Source: Burkholderiales bacterium
Lineage (GTDB): Bacteria > Pseudomonadota > Gammaproteobacteria > Burkholderiales > Burkholderiaceae_C
Assembly: GCA_017302655.1 (NCBI GenBank)
Contig: JAFLDE010000015.1
Span: forward strand, 1 to 64,000
Direction: 5' to 3'
Length of the DNA stretch: 64,000 nt
Made by a program: the position numbers and the translations under genes
Part shown: positions 37,589 to 46,030 of the stretch, piece after piece
Position numbering within the stretch: position 1 is the stretch's first letter
Layout of the letters: the number at the start of each line of letters is the position of its first letter
The notes under the pieces: generated by a model
Databases searched by the model: none
Told to the model about the DNA's origin: nothing
The model's input: the letters and a program-made list of their open reading frames with translations, nothing else

Positions 37589-38757
37589 CGCAGCGCAGCA
37601 CCTCGCTCATCCACCACGCGTACCAGCCACCCGCAGGGTTCGAGTCGCCGGTGCTGCCGGTGCACAAGGGCAGCTCCATTTTCCTGCCCAGTGTGGCCGC
37701 GCTGCGCCGCACGAGTTGGAAGGACCGCGATGGTTACACCTACGGCCTGCACGGCACGCCCACGACCTTCGCGCTGGAGAGCCGCATCGCTGAGCTGGAA
37801 GGCGCCACCCATGCACTGCTGGCGCCCAGCGGCCTGGCGGCGTTGAATCTCGTCAATCAGACTTTGCTGGCCAGCGGCGATCAGCTCTGCATTCCTAGCA
37901 ACGTCTACGGCCCAAGCCGCGCCAGTGCTCGCCACGACCTTGCGCGCTGGGGCGTGCAGCACGCCGTCTACGACCCGCTGGACGCCGAGAGCCTGCGTGC
38001 CGTCATCACGCCGCAGACGAAGCTCATCTGGCTGGAAGCCGCCGGCTCGGTGACGCTGGAGTTCCCCGATCTGCTCGGCCTCATCCATGTCGCGCGCGAA
38101 GCCGCGCCGCAGGCCGTGGTGGCGCTGGACAACACCTGGGGCTGCGGTCTGGCCTTCGACGCCTTCGCGCTGCCCGGCGGCCTGGCCGTGGATCTGACCA
38201 TCCACGCGCTCACCAAGTACCCCAGCGGCGGGGGCGATGTGTTGATGGGCTCGGTCTGCACGCGCGACGAAACCCTGTTCGCCCGCCTGGCCACCGCGCA
38301 CGGTCGCAGCGGCCTGGGCGTGGGCGCCAACGACGTGGAGCTGGTGCTGCGCAACTTGCCCAGCCTGGCGCTGCGCTACGCCGCGCAAGATGCCGCCGCG
38401 CGCCGCATCGCTCAGTGGGCGCAGCAACTGCCCGGCGTGGCTCAGGTGCTGCACCCGGCACTGCCGAACTCGCCCGGTCACGCCCACTGGGCGCAGACTT
38501 GCCGCGCGGCCGCTGGCCTGGTCTCGTTGCGCTTTGCCCCCGAGGTGTCTGCCTCTCAGGTGGAGGCCTCGGTGGACGCCCTGCAGCTGTTTCGCATCGC
38601 TTGGAGCTGGGGCGGCCCGGTCAGTCTGGCCGTGCCCTATGAACTGGCTGGTATCCGCGACGGGGCGCAAGGCACGGTGCTGCGCCTGGCCATGGGCCTG
38701 GAAGACCCGCAGGACCTCATGGACGACTTAGCCAACGCGCTGCGCATCATCCGATGA
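37585..38757 (+). CDS. metC: Cystathionine beta-lyase (PLP-dependent Cys/Met metabolism enzyme)
   Basis: Converts cystathionine to homocysteine, pyruvate and ammonia in methionine synthesis. 390 residues from ATG 37585, four-base overlap with rimO. PLP lysine K211 lies in [18 protein letters not shown], and [15 protein letters not shown] and [12 protein letters not shown] are standard. The YGLHGTPT form and length match MetC of the beta-lyase group better than gamma-synthase. The next gene also overlaps by four bases. Confidence 0.92.
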   Translation: MTQRSTSLIHHAYQPPAGFESPVLPVHKGSSIFLPSVAALRRTSWKDRDGYTYGLHGTPTTFALESRIAELEGATHALLAPSGLAALNLVNQTLLASGDQLCIPSNVYGPSRASARHDLARWGVQHAVYDPLDAESLRAVITPQTKLIWLEAAGSVTLEFPDLLGLIHVAREAAPQAVVALDNTWGCGLAFDAFALPGGLAVDLTIHALTKYPSGGGDVLMGSVCTRDETLFARLATAHGRSGLGVGANDVELVLRNLPSLALRYAAQDAAARRIAQWAQQLPGVAQVLHPALPNSPGHAHWAQTCRAAAGLVSLRFAPEVSASQVEASVDALQLFRIAWSWGGPVSLAVPYELAGIRDGAQGTVLRLAMGLEDPQDLMDDLANALRIIR

Positions 38758-39215
38758 GCGAGTCCGGCCGCGAAGCCATCCTGATGTTTCTGGAAGGCAT
38801 TGGCTTGCGGGTGGAAGTCGGCGCGGTTTCGTCAGACAGCTTTCTCCCCGGCGTGACCCTGATCCCTGGCGGACTCCGTCACGATCCGGCCTGTCTGCTC
38901 AGCCCGGGCGACCTGCTTCACGAGGCCGGTCATCTGGCAGTGCTCACCCCAGCCGAGAGGGCAAGGGCAAGCGGGACCCTGGACGCTGGGCCGCAGGAGG
39001 AGATGGCGGCCATCGCCTGGTCCTGGGCAGCGCTGGTGCACCTTCGCCTGCCACCGCCCCTTTTGTTCCACCCGGGGGGCTACAAGGGCCAGGCAGGTGC
39101 CTTGCTCATGAATTGCCAATGGGGCGTGGTGCCCGGGGTAGCCACCTTGCTAGCCCTCGGCATGTGCAAGCCGGGCGGCTACCCCGACCTGGATCACTGG
39201 CTTCGCCAGGGTTAA
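38754..39215 (+). CDS. Uncharacterised protein with HExxH motif
   Basis: 153 residues, overlapping metC by four bases (ATGA), so it is co-translated with it. HEAGH at residues 56-60 (LLHEAGHLAV) is a zinc-metallopeptidase-like HExxH, and an acidic QEEMAAIAWSWAA segment follows about 25 residues later and could supply a third ligand. A hydrophobic VVPGVATLLALGM lies near the end, but there is no signal peptide. I do not recognise the family. It could be a small peptidase or simply a metal-binding protein. Confidence 0.75.
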   Translation: MSESGREAILMFLEGIGLRVEVGAVSSDSFLPGVTLIPGGLRHDPACLLSPGDLLHEAGHLAVLTPAERARASGTLDAGPQEEMAAIAWSWAALVHLRLPPPLLFHPGGYKGQAGALLMNCQWGVVPGVATLLALGMCKPGGYPDLDHWLRQG

Positions 39216-39379
39216 CCCCCTGTCGGTGTCGCTGACAGTCGCGCGTAGCGTCTGAGTGATCAGCAAGCCAAGTGCTCACTTGGCAACACGAATTCGAAGC
39301 TGGCGCGCGATATGCGTCATCACTTTGAGCCGATTGCGACGCGGCGCCGCTTGCGCCGGATTTCTTTCTGGAGCTTCTG

Positions 39380-40027
39380 ATGAAGTGGTGGCGAATGGGA
39401 TTGGCGAGCCTGGCCTTGGTGCTGTCGGGCCTCACGCAGGCGGCCGGGCTGACCGGTGACCAAGTCAAGATCAGCCTGCTGTCACCGAACGGCATCGCGG
39501 GCGACTCGAACCCGGTGAGTCTGGTGGATCAGGTCCTGGTAGGCGCGGGCGCGGAGATTGCGGCCGGGGACGCTACCAACATTGGTAGCTTCATGCTGCC
39601 AGGCGAGTCGGTGGATCTTGGCGAGTACACCATCCAGGTGCGCTTGGGCAGCGGTGCGGTAAATGGCCAGGGTCAGCAGAACCCCGGCTATGCCGCAGGC
39701 GCCGAGTACCTGTTCGAGCAGCTCGATATCTTTGGCGAGACCATCGTCGGTGCCAGCATCTCCAGCCACAGCGGCTTCTCGAACTTCAGCGATGGGTGGT
39801 TGAGCTTCCTTGGCCCGCATTCGCTGTCGCTCGACATCGGCAGCATGCTGTTCACTGGGGGATTGGCCGACTTCGAGACCTTTGGCCTGATCACCATCAC
39901 GCTGCAGACCCGCCCGGATGACGGCGGTGGCGGTGGTGGCAATGTGCCCGAACCCGGCGCATTGCTGCTGGCGGGCGTGGCCCTGCTGGCTTGGCGCGCC
40001 GGCGCGAGGCGGCGTCGCCCGTGCTGA
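39380..40027 (+). CDS. PEP-CTERM sorting domain protein
   Basis: 215 residues, Sec signal peptide (LASLALVLSGLTQAAG). The C-terminus has the full PEP-CTERM signal: VPEPGALLLAGVALLAWRAG followed by an Arg cluster, after a Gly-rich spacer. In this class of protein the tail is cleaved by exosortase and the protein is placed on the surface or in exopolysaccharide. The middle domain is unrecognised. First gene of a nine-gene operon; the 164 bases upstream must hold its promoter, though none is clear. No exosortase gene is in the window. Confidence 0.88.
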   Translation: MKWWRMGLASLALVLSGLTQAAGLTGDQVKISLLSPNGIAGDSNPVSLVDQVLVGAGAEIAAGDATNIGSFMLPGESVDLGEYTIQVRLGSGAVNGQGQQNPGYAAGAEYLFEQLDIFGETIVGASISSHSGFSNFSDGWLSFLGPHSLSLDIGSMLFTGGLADFETFGLITITLQTRPDDGGGGGGNVPEPGALLLAGVALLAWRAGARRRRPC

Positions 40028-40293
40028 ACACCCTGACCCTGCAGGACTTCGAGCCCGAGCAGGGCCAGACGATTAGGGTGGCGGGCTTGCCCATGCAGTT
40101 GGTCAGCGCTACGCCGCTGCGGTTTCCGCGACCGGGGGTACGCAGCGGCTTCTCGCTGCTGTTCCGGGCGCAGTCCCCCGCGCCGCTTGCGCAAGGGCAG
40201 CACCCCGTGGAACATCCGCGCCTCGGGTCAATGGACATCTTTCTGGTGCCGCTGGGTGGGGAGCCCGCGGAGTTTGAAGCCATCTTCAACTGA
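40021..40293 (+). CDS. DUF6916-like small protein
   Basis: About 90 residues from GTG 40021, which overlaps the stop of the PEP-CTERM gene by seven bases. The pattern LTLQDFEPEQGQTIRVAG, then LRFPRPGVRSGFSLLFRAQ, then MDIFLVPLGGE matches the short beta-rich proteins found beside tail-collar genes. A second, exported copy is at 42405. No signal peptide here. Function unknown. Confidence 0.75.
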   Translation: MLNTLTLQDFEPEQGQTIRVAGLPMQLVSATPLRFPRPGVRSGFSLLFRAQSPAPLAQGQHPVEHPRLGSMDIFLVPLGGEPAEFEAIFN

Positions 40294-40304
40294 AGGAGGC
40301 CGCT

Positions 40305-40829
40305 ATGGCCGTACCGTTCCTCGGCGAAATCAAGATGTTTGCCGCCAACTTCGCCCCGCGGGGCTGGGCGTTCTGCGCGGGCCAGTTGCTGCCCATCATG
40401 CAGAACCAGGCGCTATTCGCCCTGCTTGGCACCACTTACGGTGGCAACGGGGCGACGACCTTCGCGCTGCCCGACCTTCGCGGGCGGGCCCCCGTTCACT
40501 GGGGAAATGGCCCGGGTCTGCCCAACGTCACGCAGGGCGAGCTTTCCGGTCAAGCCAGCGTCACACTCATCCAGCAGCAACTGCCGCCCCACAGCCATGG
40601 CGTTCGGGCTTCGGGTGACATCGCAGGCGCCACCAACCCTTCCAATGCTGCCTTGGGGGCCAAGGGGCGGGGCGGAGTCGACGCTTACGCAACCGGCGGC
40701 ACGCTGACACCCTTGGCGGCTGGTACGGGCGGCATCGCGGGCAGCGGCCAGGCGCACAACAACATGCAGCCCAGCCTGGCCGTGAACTTCATCATCGCCC
40801 TAGAGGGTGTCTTCCCTTCGCGCAACTAG
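40305..40829 (+). CDS. Tail-collar domain protein, MdpB-like (copy 1 of 3)
   Basis: 174 residues. N-terminal collar domain (FLGEIKMFAANFAPRGWAFC, then LLGTTYGGNGATTFALPDLR), a QLPPHSHGV metal-binding-like turn, a variable Gly/Ala-rich middle, and a conserved end SLAVNFIIALEGVFPSRN. Such proteins resemble phage short tail fibre collars and the microcystin-related MdpB family; bacterial copies outside prophages have no proven role that I know. No phage genes are nearby. First of three tandem paralogues separated by nine bases each. Confidence 0.88.
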   Translation: MAVPFLGEIKMFAANFAPRGWAFCAGQLLPIMQNQALFALLGTTYGGNGATTFALPDLRGRAPVHWGNGPGLPNVTQGELSGQASVTLIQQQLPPHSHGVRASGDIAGATNPSNAALGAKGRGGVDAYATGGTLTPLAAGTGGIAGSGQAHNNMQPSLAVNFIIALEGVFPSRN

Positions 40830-40838
40830 GAGCCGACC

Positions 40839-41354
40839 GTGACCACTCCCTTCATTGGTGAAATCCGCATGTTTGGCGGCCACTTCGCTCCGGCCGGTTG
40901 GGCCATGTGCCAGGGTCAGTTGATGCCGATCGCGCAAAACGACGCGCTGTTTGCGCTCATCGGCACCACGTATGGGGGTGACGGTCAAGTCACCTTCGCA
41001 TTGCCCAATCTGTCCGGGCGCGTGCCGATCGGCATGGGTACGGGGCCGGGTCTGCCCAGCTACGTGATTGGTCAGGCGCTCGGGACGGAGGCGGAATCAC
41101 TGAGCGCGCAGCAACTGCCGCCGCATGCCCATGCACAGCAGGCCAGCACCGCGGCGGTGAGTGCCGCCGTTGGGCCCACCGGGGCGCCGGGTGCTGCCAG
41201 CGTCAACCTGTATGGCGACGGCGCCCCTTCGGTGGCCATGGCCGGCGGGCTGATCAGCCCCGCGGGCGGTGGCCAGCCGCACAACAACATGGCCCCCAGC
41301 TTGGCGGTGAATTTCATCATCGCGCTGTTCGGCATCTTCCCGTCGCGCAACTAG
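40839..41354 (+). CDS. Tail-collar domain protein, MdpB-like (copy 2 of 3)
   Basis: 171 residues, paralogue of copy 1: FIGEIRMFGGHFAPAGWAMC, LIGTTYGGDGQVTFALPNLS, QLPPHAHAQQ and the end SLAVNFIIALFGIFPSRN. The middle (about residues 100-145) differs most among the three copies, which suggests a common scaffold with diverged tips. Start follows copy 1 after nine bases with AGGAGC as ribosome site. Confidence 0.88.
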   Translation: MTTPFIGEIRMFGGHFAPAGWAMCQGQLMPIAQNDALFALIGTTYGGDGQVTFALPNLSGRVPIGMGTGPGLPSYVIGQALGTEAESLSAQQLPPHAHAQQASTAAVSAAVGPTGAPGAASVNLYGDGAPSVAMAGGLISPAGGGQPHNNMAPSLAVNFIIALFGIFPSRN

Positions 41355-41363
41355 GAGAGTGCT

Positions 41364-41876
41364 GTGAGTGAACCCTTCATTGGCGAGATCCGCATGTTCG
41401 GCGGCAACTTCGCGCCGCGTGGCTGGGCCCTTTGCAACGGTCAGATCATCTCCATCGCGCAGAACACGGCGCTCTTCTCGCTGCTTGGTACCACCTATGG
41501 CGGTAACGGTCAGACCACCTTCGGCCTGCCGAACATGCAAGGGCGCATGCCCATGCATGCGGGGCAGGGCCCTGGCCTCACGCCGCGCGTGCTGGGCGAG
41601 CAGGTGGGCGCGCCCACCCACACGCTGACGAGCGCCGAGATGCCTGCGCACACCCATGGCCTGAATGCTGCGGCGGCCGGGACCACCGGGACACCTGGCC
41701 CCGGCGTCGCACTGGCGGCTGGCGCGAAGGTGTATCGCACGCCTGCCAGCAATTTGGTCAACATGGCAGCGGGAACGACGTCGAGCGGTGGTGGGCAGGC
41801 CCACGAGAACCGCCAGCCCTATCTGGCCGTCACCTTCATCATCGCCATGCAGGGCGTCTTCCCCGCGCGCAACTGA
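41364..41876 (+). CDS. Tail-collar domain protein, MdpB-like (copy 3 of 3)
   Basis: 170 residues starting with GTG: FIGEIRMFGGNFAPRGWALC, LLGTTYGGNGQTTFGLPNMQ, EMPAHTHGLN and the end YLAVTFIIAMQGVFPARN. Closest in its first third to copy 2. Two bases separate its stop from the acetyltransferase start, so the modifying enzyme genes belong to the same transcript. Confidence 0.88.
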   Translation: MSEPFIGEIRMFGGNFAPRGWALCNGQIISIAQNTALFSLLGTTYGGNGQTTFGLPNMQGRMPMHAGQGPGLTPRVLGEQVGAPTHTLTSAEMPAHTHGLNAAAAGTTGTPGPGVALAAGAKVYRTPASNLVNMAAGTTSSGGGQAHENRQPYLAVTFIIAMQGVFPARN

Positions 41877-41878
41877 CC

Positions 41879-42376
41879 GTGGCCATCACCCTGCTCGCTC
41901 GCCAAGCCTCGGCCGATCGCCCGTTCGGGTTGGCGCTGTACGCCAGCACGCGCGCCGGCGAACTGGCTGCCACCGGGTGGCCGGAGGCTGTGAAGCAGGC
42001 ATTTCTGGGGCAGCAGTTTGACTTGCGCGAAGCCCATTACGCGCGTGTTTATCCTGCTGCGAAGGACTGGTGGGTGATGGAAGACTCGACGCGCGTGGGT
42101 CGCCTGCTCATGGCCGAAGACCCCGACGGACACACCGTCGTTGACTTCGCGTTGCTGCCTCAAACCCACGGCCGAGGCATCGGCACCCAATTGCTCTGCC
42201 GATTGCAGGCTCAAGCTTCGCATCTGGGCGTACCGGTGCACCTGCACGTGGCGGCTGACAACCCTGGCGCCATGCGCCTTTACATGAGGCTGGGATTCCG
42301 TTTCGTCGGCGATGACGACCGTGACCAGCTTTACCGTGCCATGTGCTGGCGACCCGAAGAGTTGGTCGCCGTGTGA
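41879..42376 (+). CDS. GNAT-family N-acetyltransferase
   Basis: 165 residues from GTG 41879. The acetyl-CoA-binding motif LLPQTHGRGIGTQLLCRLQ (Q/RxxGxG/A form: HGRGIG) and the later LHVAADNPGAMRLYMRLGF mark a GNAT fold. The first 60 residues (FLGQQFDLREAHYARVYP) resemble acetyltransferases found in tail-collar clusters. Substrate unknown; context suggests a protein or amino group of the cluster's products. Confidence 0.85.
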   Translation: MAITLLARQASADRPFGLALYASTRAGELAATGWPEAVKQAFLGQQFDLREAHYARVYPAAKDWWVMEDSTRVGRLLMAEDPDGHTVVDFALLPQTHGRGIGTQLLCRLQAQASHLGVPVHLHVAADNPGAMRLYMRLGFRFVGDDDRDQLYRAMCWRPEELVAV

Positions 42377-42404
42377 GCGCATCTCATTTGAACCGGAGAA
42401 CCGC

Positions 42405-42767
42405 ATGAACCGTCGTCGCTCCCTGATGCTTGCCGCCGCCAGCGGCTCCATGCTCGCCCCCTTGCCCGCACTCGCCACGGCAGCGCCAGGAACGGGCCGG
42501 GCCATGCCTCCGGCCGCCGCTTTCGCGGCTTTGCTAGGACAGCGGGTTCGGCTCGCCGGACATGCCTATCGTGTCAAGGCCGTTCGTGCCAAACCCAGCC
42601 GCAACGCGCGCATCGAGCAGTTTTCGCTGGTGCTGCAAGGTTCTGCCGCGCTGGCCGGCGGCCTGCATGCTTTGCACCACGCAAGCTTGGGCACCTTGCA
42701 CCTTCAGTTCTCCGCGAGCAACGAAGGCGGCACGCAGCTGCGTGCTGACATCAGTCGTCTGGCTTGA
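42405..42767 (+). CDS. DUF6916-like small protein with export signal
   Basis: 120 residues from ATG 42405, with CCGGAG upstream. The N-terminus MNRRRSLMLAAASGSMLAPL carries consecutive arginines and a hydrophobic run, a likely Tat signal. The mature part (FAALLGQRVRLAGHAYRVKA, SLVLQGSAALAGGLHALHHA) is related to the protein at 40021. It overlaps the hydroxylase-like gene by four bases. Confidence 0.72.
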   Translation: MNRRRSLMLAAASGSMLAPLPALATAAPGTGRAMPPAAAFAALLGQRVRLAGHAYRVKAVRAKPSRNARIEQFSLVLQGSAALAGGLHALHHASLGTLHLQFSASNEGGTQLRADISRLA

Positions 42768-43597
42768 TTTCGGCACCCCGTTTCGCTCGGCTGCCATCGC
42801 TGGACCGACCCGCTGCGCCGATGGCGCAAGAATTGGCGGGCATGTCCGATGCACCGTGGACGGCGCATTTCAACCAGGGTTACCACGACGGCGGGTGGAG
42901 TGGCCTGGCTCTGCTGGCGGTCGATGCCGATCCCACCCAGTTGCTCTGTCGCGACTTGGGATCTTCGGCCCTGCAACCCACCGTCTGGCTGCAGCGCTGC
43001 CCCCTGTTGAGCGCATGGTTGCAGGCGTTCCCAGCGCCCTTGCGAAGCGCGAGACTGCTGCGCCTGGCGCCTGGGGCTGTCATTCGCGAACACCGCGATT
43101 ACGACATCGGACTGCCACGGGGCTTGGTGCGCGTGCACCTGCCGATCGTGAGCCCGTCGCAGGTCGAGTTCCATGTCGACGGCGTCCGCGTGGCGATGCG
43201 TGCGGGCGAGTGCTGGTACCTGGATCTGAGTCTTCCGCATCGCGTGCGCAATGACAGCCCGGACGAGGCTCGCATTCACCTGGTGGTTGACTGCGAGGTG
43301 AACGCGGCCTTGCAGTCCCTGTTGCCCACGGGCGAGGCCGCGCTGGCTGCCGAGGCGGAAGTGTTCGCGCGACAAGCGGCGGCACCGGAAGGTGCCCGGG
43401 AGCGCTTGGAGCGCTTCCTTGCGCGCGCACTGGAAGACAGGGCCCTGCTCGATCGGCTGCAGGTGTTGGCTGCAGAGAGCTTTGATGCCGAGGTGAGCGC
43501 TGCCGGAGCCGCCATGGGCTTGCGGTTCGATGCCGACGAAGTGCGTGCCGCACGCCAACAGGGGCAGCGGCGCTGGCTGGAGCAAAGGGGCTTGTGA
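42764..43597 (+). CDS. Aspartyl/asparaginyl beta-hydroxylase-like 2OG-Fe(II) protein with C-terminal Nif11-like segment
   Basis: 277 residues. The hydroxylase domain shows iron ligands H110 and D112 (REHRDYDIG) and H159 (LPHRVRND), with R170 (EARIHLVVD) as the probable 2-oxoglutarate anchor. Residues about 215-264 (RALEDRALLDRLQVLAAESF, then AAGAAMGLRFDADEVRAA) look like a Nif11 leader-type helical domain, which is unusual on an enzyme. Overlaps both neighbours by four bases. Likely hydroxylates Asp/Asn of a protein, perhaps one made by this operon. Confidence 0.8.
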   Translation: MISAPRFARLPSLDRPAAPMAQELAGMSDAPWTAHFNQGYHDGGWSGLALLAVDADPTQLLCRDLGSSALQPTVWLQRCPLLSAWLQAFPAPLRSARLLRLAPGAVIREHRDYDIGLPRGLVRVHLPIVSPSQVEFHVDGVRVAMRAGECWYLDLSLPHRVRNDSPDEARIHLVVDCEVNAALQSLLPTGEAALAAEAEVFARQAAAPEGARERLERFLARALEDRALLDRLQVLAAESFDAEVSAAGAAMGLRFDADEVRAARQQGQRRWLEQRGL

Positions 43598-44577
43598 TGG
43601 CGGCATCGTTGCAGGGGTGGTTGCCGGTCGCCGTACGCATCGAAAGCGGAGCGCCTCGTTTCGAACTGGCCCGCCTGGGCGACCTGCACCTCACCGCGCC
43701 TTTCTTCGAAGAAAGCTTGGCCGGGCAGATGCATCGACCCTTCCATCAACTGTTCCGCCGCAGCATCTCGCTCGGCGAAGCGGAAGCCTGGCTGGTGGAG
43801 CATCCCGGCCTGGCCCCGACCGGCTTCATCTTCCACGTGTCTCGCTGTGGCTCAACCTTGGTCAGCCAACTGCTGGCCGACAGCCCGGCGCATCGCGTGC
43901 TGTCCGAGCCGGGTCCGGTGGACCGGGTGCTGCGTGCCGCCGTTGACGACGGTCAGCGGCGTCGCTGGCTGCGCGCTGTCCTGGGTTTGCTCGCTCAGCC
44001 GGCGCGCGAAACGGAGCGCCGATTCTTTGTCAAATTCGACAGCTGGCATGCGCTGCACATGGAGCAGATTCGCGCCTGCTATCCCGAAGTGCCGTGTCTG
44101 GTGCTGGTGCGGGAACCCCTTGAGGTGATCGCCTCTCACCTGCGTGCCCCGGGTGCCCAAATGGTGCCTGGCATGCTGGGCTACGCGCTGCCGGGCCTCG
44201 ACCCGGCTACGAGCTGGCAGCTTCCCCGCGAGGTGTACGCCGCTCGCGTGGTGGAGACGCTGCAGGCGGCGCTGCTGGCGGCACTGGAGGCGGCCCAGGC
44301 GGCACCCGCCCACGCTCCACTGCGGGTGATCGACTACGCCCGCCTCGTGTCGGCGCTCGACGCCGAAGTCTGGCCCTTATTCGGTTGGCGGCCCGACGCC
44401 GCGGAGCGCGAGGCGCTGGCGCAGGCGATGCAACGAGACGCGAAGAATCCCTCGTTCACCTTCGCCCCGGACGTCGAAGCCAAGCGCCGCCAGGCCAGCG
44501 CGGCCGTCCACGCTGCCGCCGAGGTGCATTGCGTCGACAGCTACCGCAGGTTGTTGGCGCTGCAGACGCCAGCCTGA
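43594..44577 (+). CDS. Sulfotransferase-family protein
   Basis: About 327 residues, starting at GTG 43594 or ATG 43597, overlapping the upstream stop. The PAPS-binding loop is FIFHVSRCGSTLVSQLLAD near residue 80, and the 3'-phosphate region is probably VLVREPLEVIASHL near residue 170. The size and the RCGST form match aspartyl-hydroxylase-linked sulfotransferases of tail-collar clusters. Acceptor unknown. It is the last gene of the nine-gene operon; the efflux operon converges from the other side 28 bases on. Confidence 0.85.
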   Translation: MMAASLQGWLPVAVRIESGAPRFELARLGDLHLTAPFFEESLAGQMHRPFHQLFRRSISLGEAEAWLVEHPGLAPTGFIFHVSRCGSTLVSQLLADSPAHRVLSEPGPVDRVLRAAVDDGQRRRWLRAVLGLLAQPARETERRFFVKFDSWHALHMEQIRACYPEVPCLVLVREPLEVIASHLRAPGAQMVPGMLGYALPGLDPATSWQLPREVYAARVVETLQAALLAALEAAQAAPAHAPLRVIDYARLVSALDAEVWPLFGWRPDAAEREALAQAMQRDAKNPSFTFAPDVEAKRRQASAAVHAAAEVHCVDSYRRLLALQTPA

Positions 44578-44605
44578 ACCCGGCCCCGTGCTGCCGCCCG
44601 GGCGG

Positions 44606-46030
44606 CTACTGCGCGAAGGCCCGCACCAGTTGCACCCTCTGCACCCGTTCGCGCAGCTGCAGTTGCAGGGCGCCGACCTCCGCCTCCAGCCGCGCCACTT
44701 CGAGCTGCAGCCAGTCGGCACGGCTGATGGTGCCCAGTTCGTGGCGCAAGGCGGCCTGCCGAGCGGCCTGCGTGGCTTCGCGCAGGCGCAGCTGGTTGGC
44801 GGCTTGCTGGCCTCGCAGACGCTGGTTCTCCACCAGGAGACCCTCCACCTCGGCCAGGCTGCGAGCGATCTGATCGCGAAGCTGCAGCGCTGCCAGTTCC
44901 AACTCGGTGCGCGCGTTGTCCTGTTGCAGGTCGAGGCGCTGCCAGTCGATCAGCGGCACCACCAGGTTGGCCGCCAGGGAAAGCAGCGGCTGGGCGAGCC
45001 AGTCGGAGGCGCTGCCGCCGCCCGTGCTCAGGCCGGCGCTGAAGCTGAGGCTCGGGTAGCGCTGCGCCTGACTGACCCGCAATCGGGCCAGCGCGGCGTC
45101 CACCTGGGCGCGGGCGCGTTGCAGCTCGGGCCGGCGCGCCAGCACCTCGGCGGGCGCGGGCAGGGTGAGGGCCGGGAGTGCGGGTAACTCGCCACCTGGG
45201 CTCTCCGCCGCCAGCTGGGGGCCAGGCAGGACCTCATCCAGCAGCAGGGCGAGCTGCTGGCGTTGCAGCAGGGTGTCGGCATCGAGGTCGGTCAGGCGCA
45301 CCTGGGTCTGCTGAAGGCTGGCGGCGGCGCGGTCGACCTCGATCGGCAGCAGCTTGCCCTCTTGCACACGCAGCCGCACACGCTGCAAGATGTCCTCGGC
45401 CAGCTCGCGCTGACGGGCCAGCAAGGGCCGCTGGGCGGCGAGCAGGCGCAGGGTCCAGTAACGCTCGGCCACCTGCTGGCGCAGCTGGGCACGGGCAGTG
45501 GCGAGGTCGGCCTGTGCCGCTTCGCTCTGCGCGGCGGCGGCGGCGCGACCCTGGGCGAGGCGATCCCACACGTCCCACTCCCAACCGATACCGATTGAGG
45601 CGCCATAGCTGCGGCTCCAGCCTTGCTGGCTGGTGACTGGCACGCTCACGCCTCCCACGTCCACGAATCGCGTGCTGCTCTGCGGCTCGACCGGGCGAGA
45701 GGCGCTGTGGCTGAGTCCGGCGCTGGGTGTGAAGCGCAGGCCGCCGAGCTGTGCCTGGATCCGTGCCTGCTTCAGTCGCAGGCCGGCGGCGGCGAGGTCG
45801 CGGTTGGCGGCCTCCGCGCGGGCCAGCAGATCACGCAGTTCTGGCGTGAGCAGCGCATCTGCGTCAGCTTGGCCGGCGGTGGCGCTCGTCGCTGCGGTGA
45901 TCCAGGCCGCCGGGGCGGCGGGTGGCAGGGGCGCATGGGTCGGTGCTTGCGCGCAGCCCGCCAGGATCAGCAGGGCCGGCAGTGAGCACCAGGGGCAAAG
46001 GGTCATTGGATGCGTCGTCATGCTTGTCAT
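44606..46030 (-). CDS. Outer-membrane efflux lipoprotein, NodT/TolC family
   Basis: 474 residues. A lipobox (LLILAGC) near residue 27 marks a lipoprotein anchored in the outer membrane. Two OEP repeats follow, with GIGWEWDVWDRLAQGRAA in the first half and a long coiled coil at the end (REATQAARQAALRHELGTIS). It forms the outer channel for the MacAB-type pump encoded upstream. Start overlaps the MacB stop (ATGA); a second ATG nine bases later is possible. Confidence 0.93.
   Translation of the reverse strand: MTSMTTHPMTLCPWCSLPALLILAGCAQAPTHAPLPPAAPAAWITAATSATAGQADADALLTPELRDLLARAEAANRDLAAAGLRLKQARIQAQLGGLRFTPSAGLSHSASRPVEPQSSTRFVDVGGVSVPVTSQQGWSRSYGASIGIGWEWDVWDRLAQGRAAAAAQSEAAQADLATARAQLRQQVAERYWTLRLLAAQRPLLARQRELAEDILQRVRLRVQEGKLLPIEVDRAAASLQQTQVRLTDLDADTLLQRQQLALLLDEVLPGPQLAAESPGGELPALPALTLPAPAEVLARRPELQRARAQVDAALARLRVSQAQRYPSLSFSAGLSTGGGSASDWLAQPLLSLAANLVVPLIDWQRLDLQQDNARTELELAALQLRDQIARSLAEVEGLLVENQRLRGQQAANQLRLREATQAARQAALRHELGTISRADWLQLEVARLEAEVGALQLQLRERVQRVQLVRAFAQ

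Noticed and set aside
40305-41876. Tail-collar genes as evidence of a prophage
   Set aside because: No integrase, capsid, portal, terminase or lysis genes lie nearby, and the operon contains a PEP-CTERM protein and modifying enzymes instead.
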